This document shows, piece after piece, positions 63,531-64,000 of a DNA stretch of 64,000 nt. The stretch comes from Morella rubra. Its lineage: Eukaryota; Streptophyta; Magnoliopsida; Fagales; Myricaceae. The stretch covers positions 4,509,931-4,573,930 of the forward strand of contig CM025854.1 in NCBI GenBank assembly GCA_003952965.2, given 5' to 3'. The notes below the pieces were generated by a model. The model was given only the letters and a program-made list of their open reading frames with translations, was not told the DNA's origin and ran no database searches. Both the position numbers and the translations under genes were made by a program. The number at the start of each line of letters is the position of its first letter. Position 1 is the stretch's first letter.

Positions 63531-64000
63531 CTGCACAACAAAGATATTGCTTCTTTAATAGACATGCAAAACAGCATACGGCTCATACTTACAAAGTAAG
63601 ATCTCCTATACAATTATCCAATCTGAAAGACAAAAAAAGCTTCAGCCTTATCAACTGCTATGGAAAGTATCACATCTACAGCCCATGATACTCGGAAGAA
63701 CAATTACTTATTTCATATATCCAGGAAGACCCACTTGCAAAGTAAGAAAGGGGAAAAGGTGATCTGGGAGACAGCTAATTGTACTGGTTGTTCAAATACT
63801 GCACTAACTCCATTAAACCTGTTGAACCAGCTAGTTTATGCCTTTATAGAAGTGACTCAGCGAAAATCAAGATCTTAAGAAAATAAAACCATAATATGTG
63901 CGTTGACTGATTCTCAGCAAAGATACAATCTATTCGAAGGTGATGATGGGTAATTGCACTCGCAAATCATGTTCTGTATACATACTACAATGTTTCCAAA
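63531..64000 (-). other. GT14 gene intron (partial)
   Basis: A CTGCAC/GTGCAG acceptor ends at 63531. No further coding exon of this gene was recognised up to the window edge; the ORF at 63660-63878 is on the other strand and unassigned. Confidence 0.65.

Noticed and set aside
1-64000. tRNA, rRNA, organellar insertions and prokaryotic genes
   Set aside because: I scanned for tRNA B-boxes, rRNA-like conserved blocks and familiar plastid or mitochondrial genes by eye and found none complete. A tRNAscan-SE/Infernal run would be needed for certainty.

Overview
This is a plant nuclear segment. It is AT-rich, its genes carry GT-AG introns, and its families are plant-specific (LOB-domain, oleosin, P-class PPR, raffinose synthase, FLOE/DUF1421, RST1). 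Protein similarity and gene order point to a eudicot; the sequence does not fix a species. I rebuilt exon models from ORFs, splice sites and remembered family sequences, and reading frame is kept across every junction given.

Layout, left to right: the 5' end of MKK3 (minus, runs off the left edge); an LBD25/LOB-like gene (plus); a gene desert with a decayed hAT transposon that has an exact 8-bp target duplication; an oleosin with a seed-type promoter (plus); a 10-exon SWD2/WDR82-like COMPASS subunit (minus); a 25-exon RST1 gene (plus, 1,848 aa); an intronless PPR gene (plus); a CCCH/RRM protein like AtC3H41 and animal RBM26/27, with an in-frame 51-bp minisatellite (minus); a FLOE-family condensate protein (minus); a raffinose synthase (minus); and the 3' nine exons of a GT14 Core-2/I-branching-like glycosyltransferase (minus, runs off the right edge).

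The most interesting result is gene order. From memory of the Arabidopsis map, each of the ten genes matches one of three Arabidopsis segments: At5g40390-40440 (raffinose synthase, PPR, OLEO2, MKK3), At3g27650-27700 (LBD25, OLEO4, RST1, C3H41) and At5g14530-14550 (APRF1/S2La, FLOE2, GT14). The three sets interleave here, each in collinear order, and oleosin belongs to two. This looks like an unfractionated ancestral block whose Arabidopsis copies lost genes reciprocally after polyploidy.

Functionally the genes are independent and not an operon-like system. Oleosin, raffinose synthase and FLOE all act in seed maturation or desiccation, and RST1 and the C3H41-like protein both connect to RNA surveillance or exosome biology. 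I found no CRISPR, bacterial, viral or organellar insertion, and no convincing tRNA or rRNA gene.
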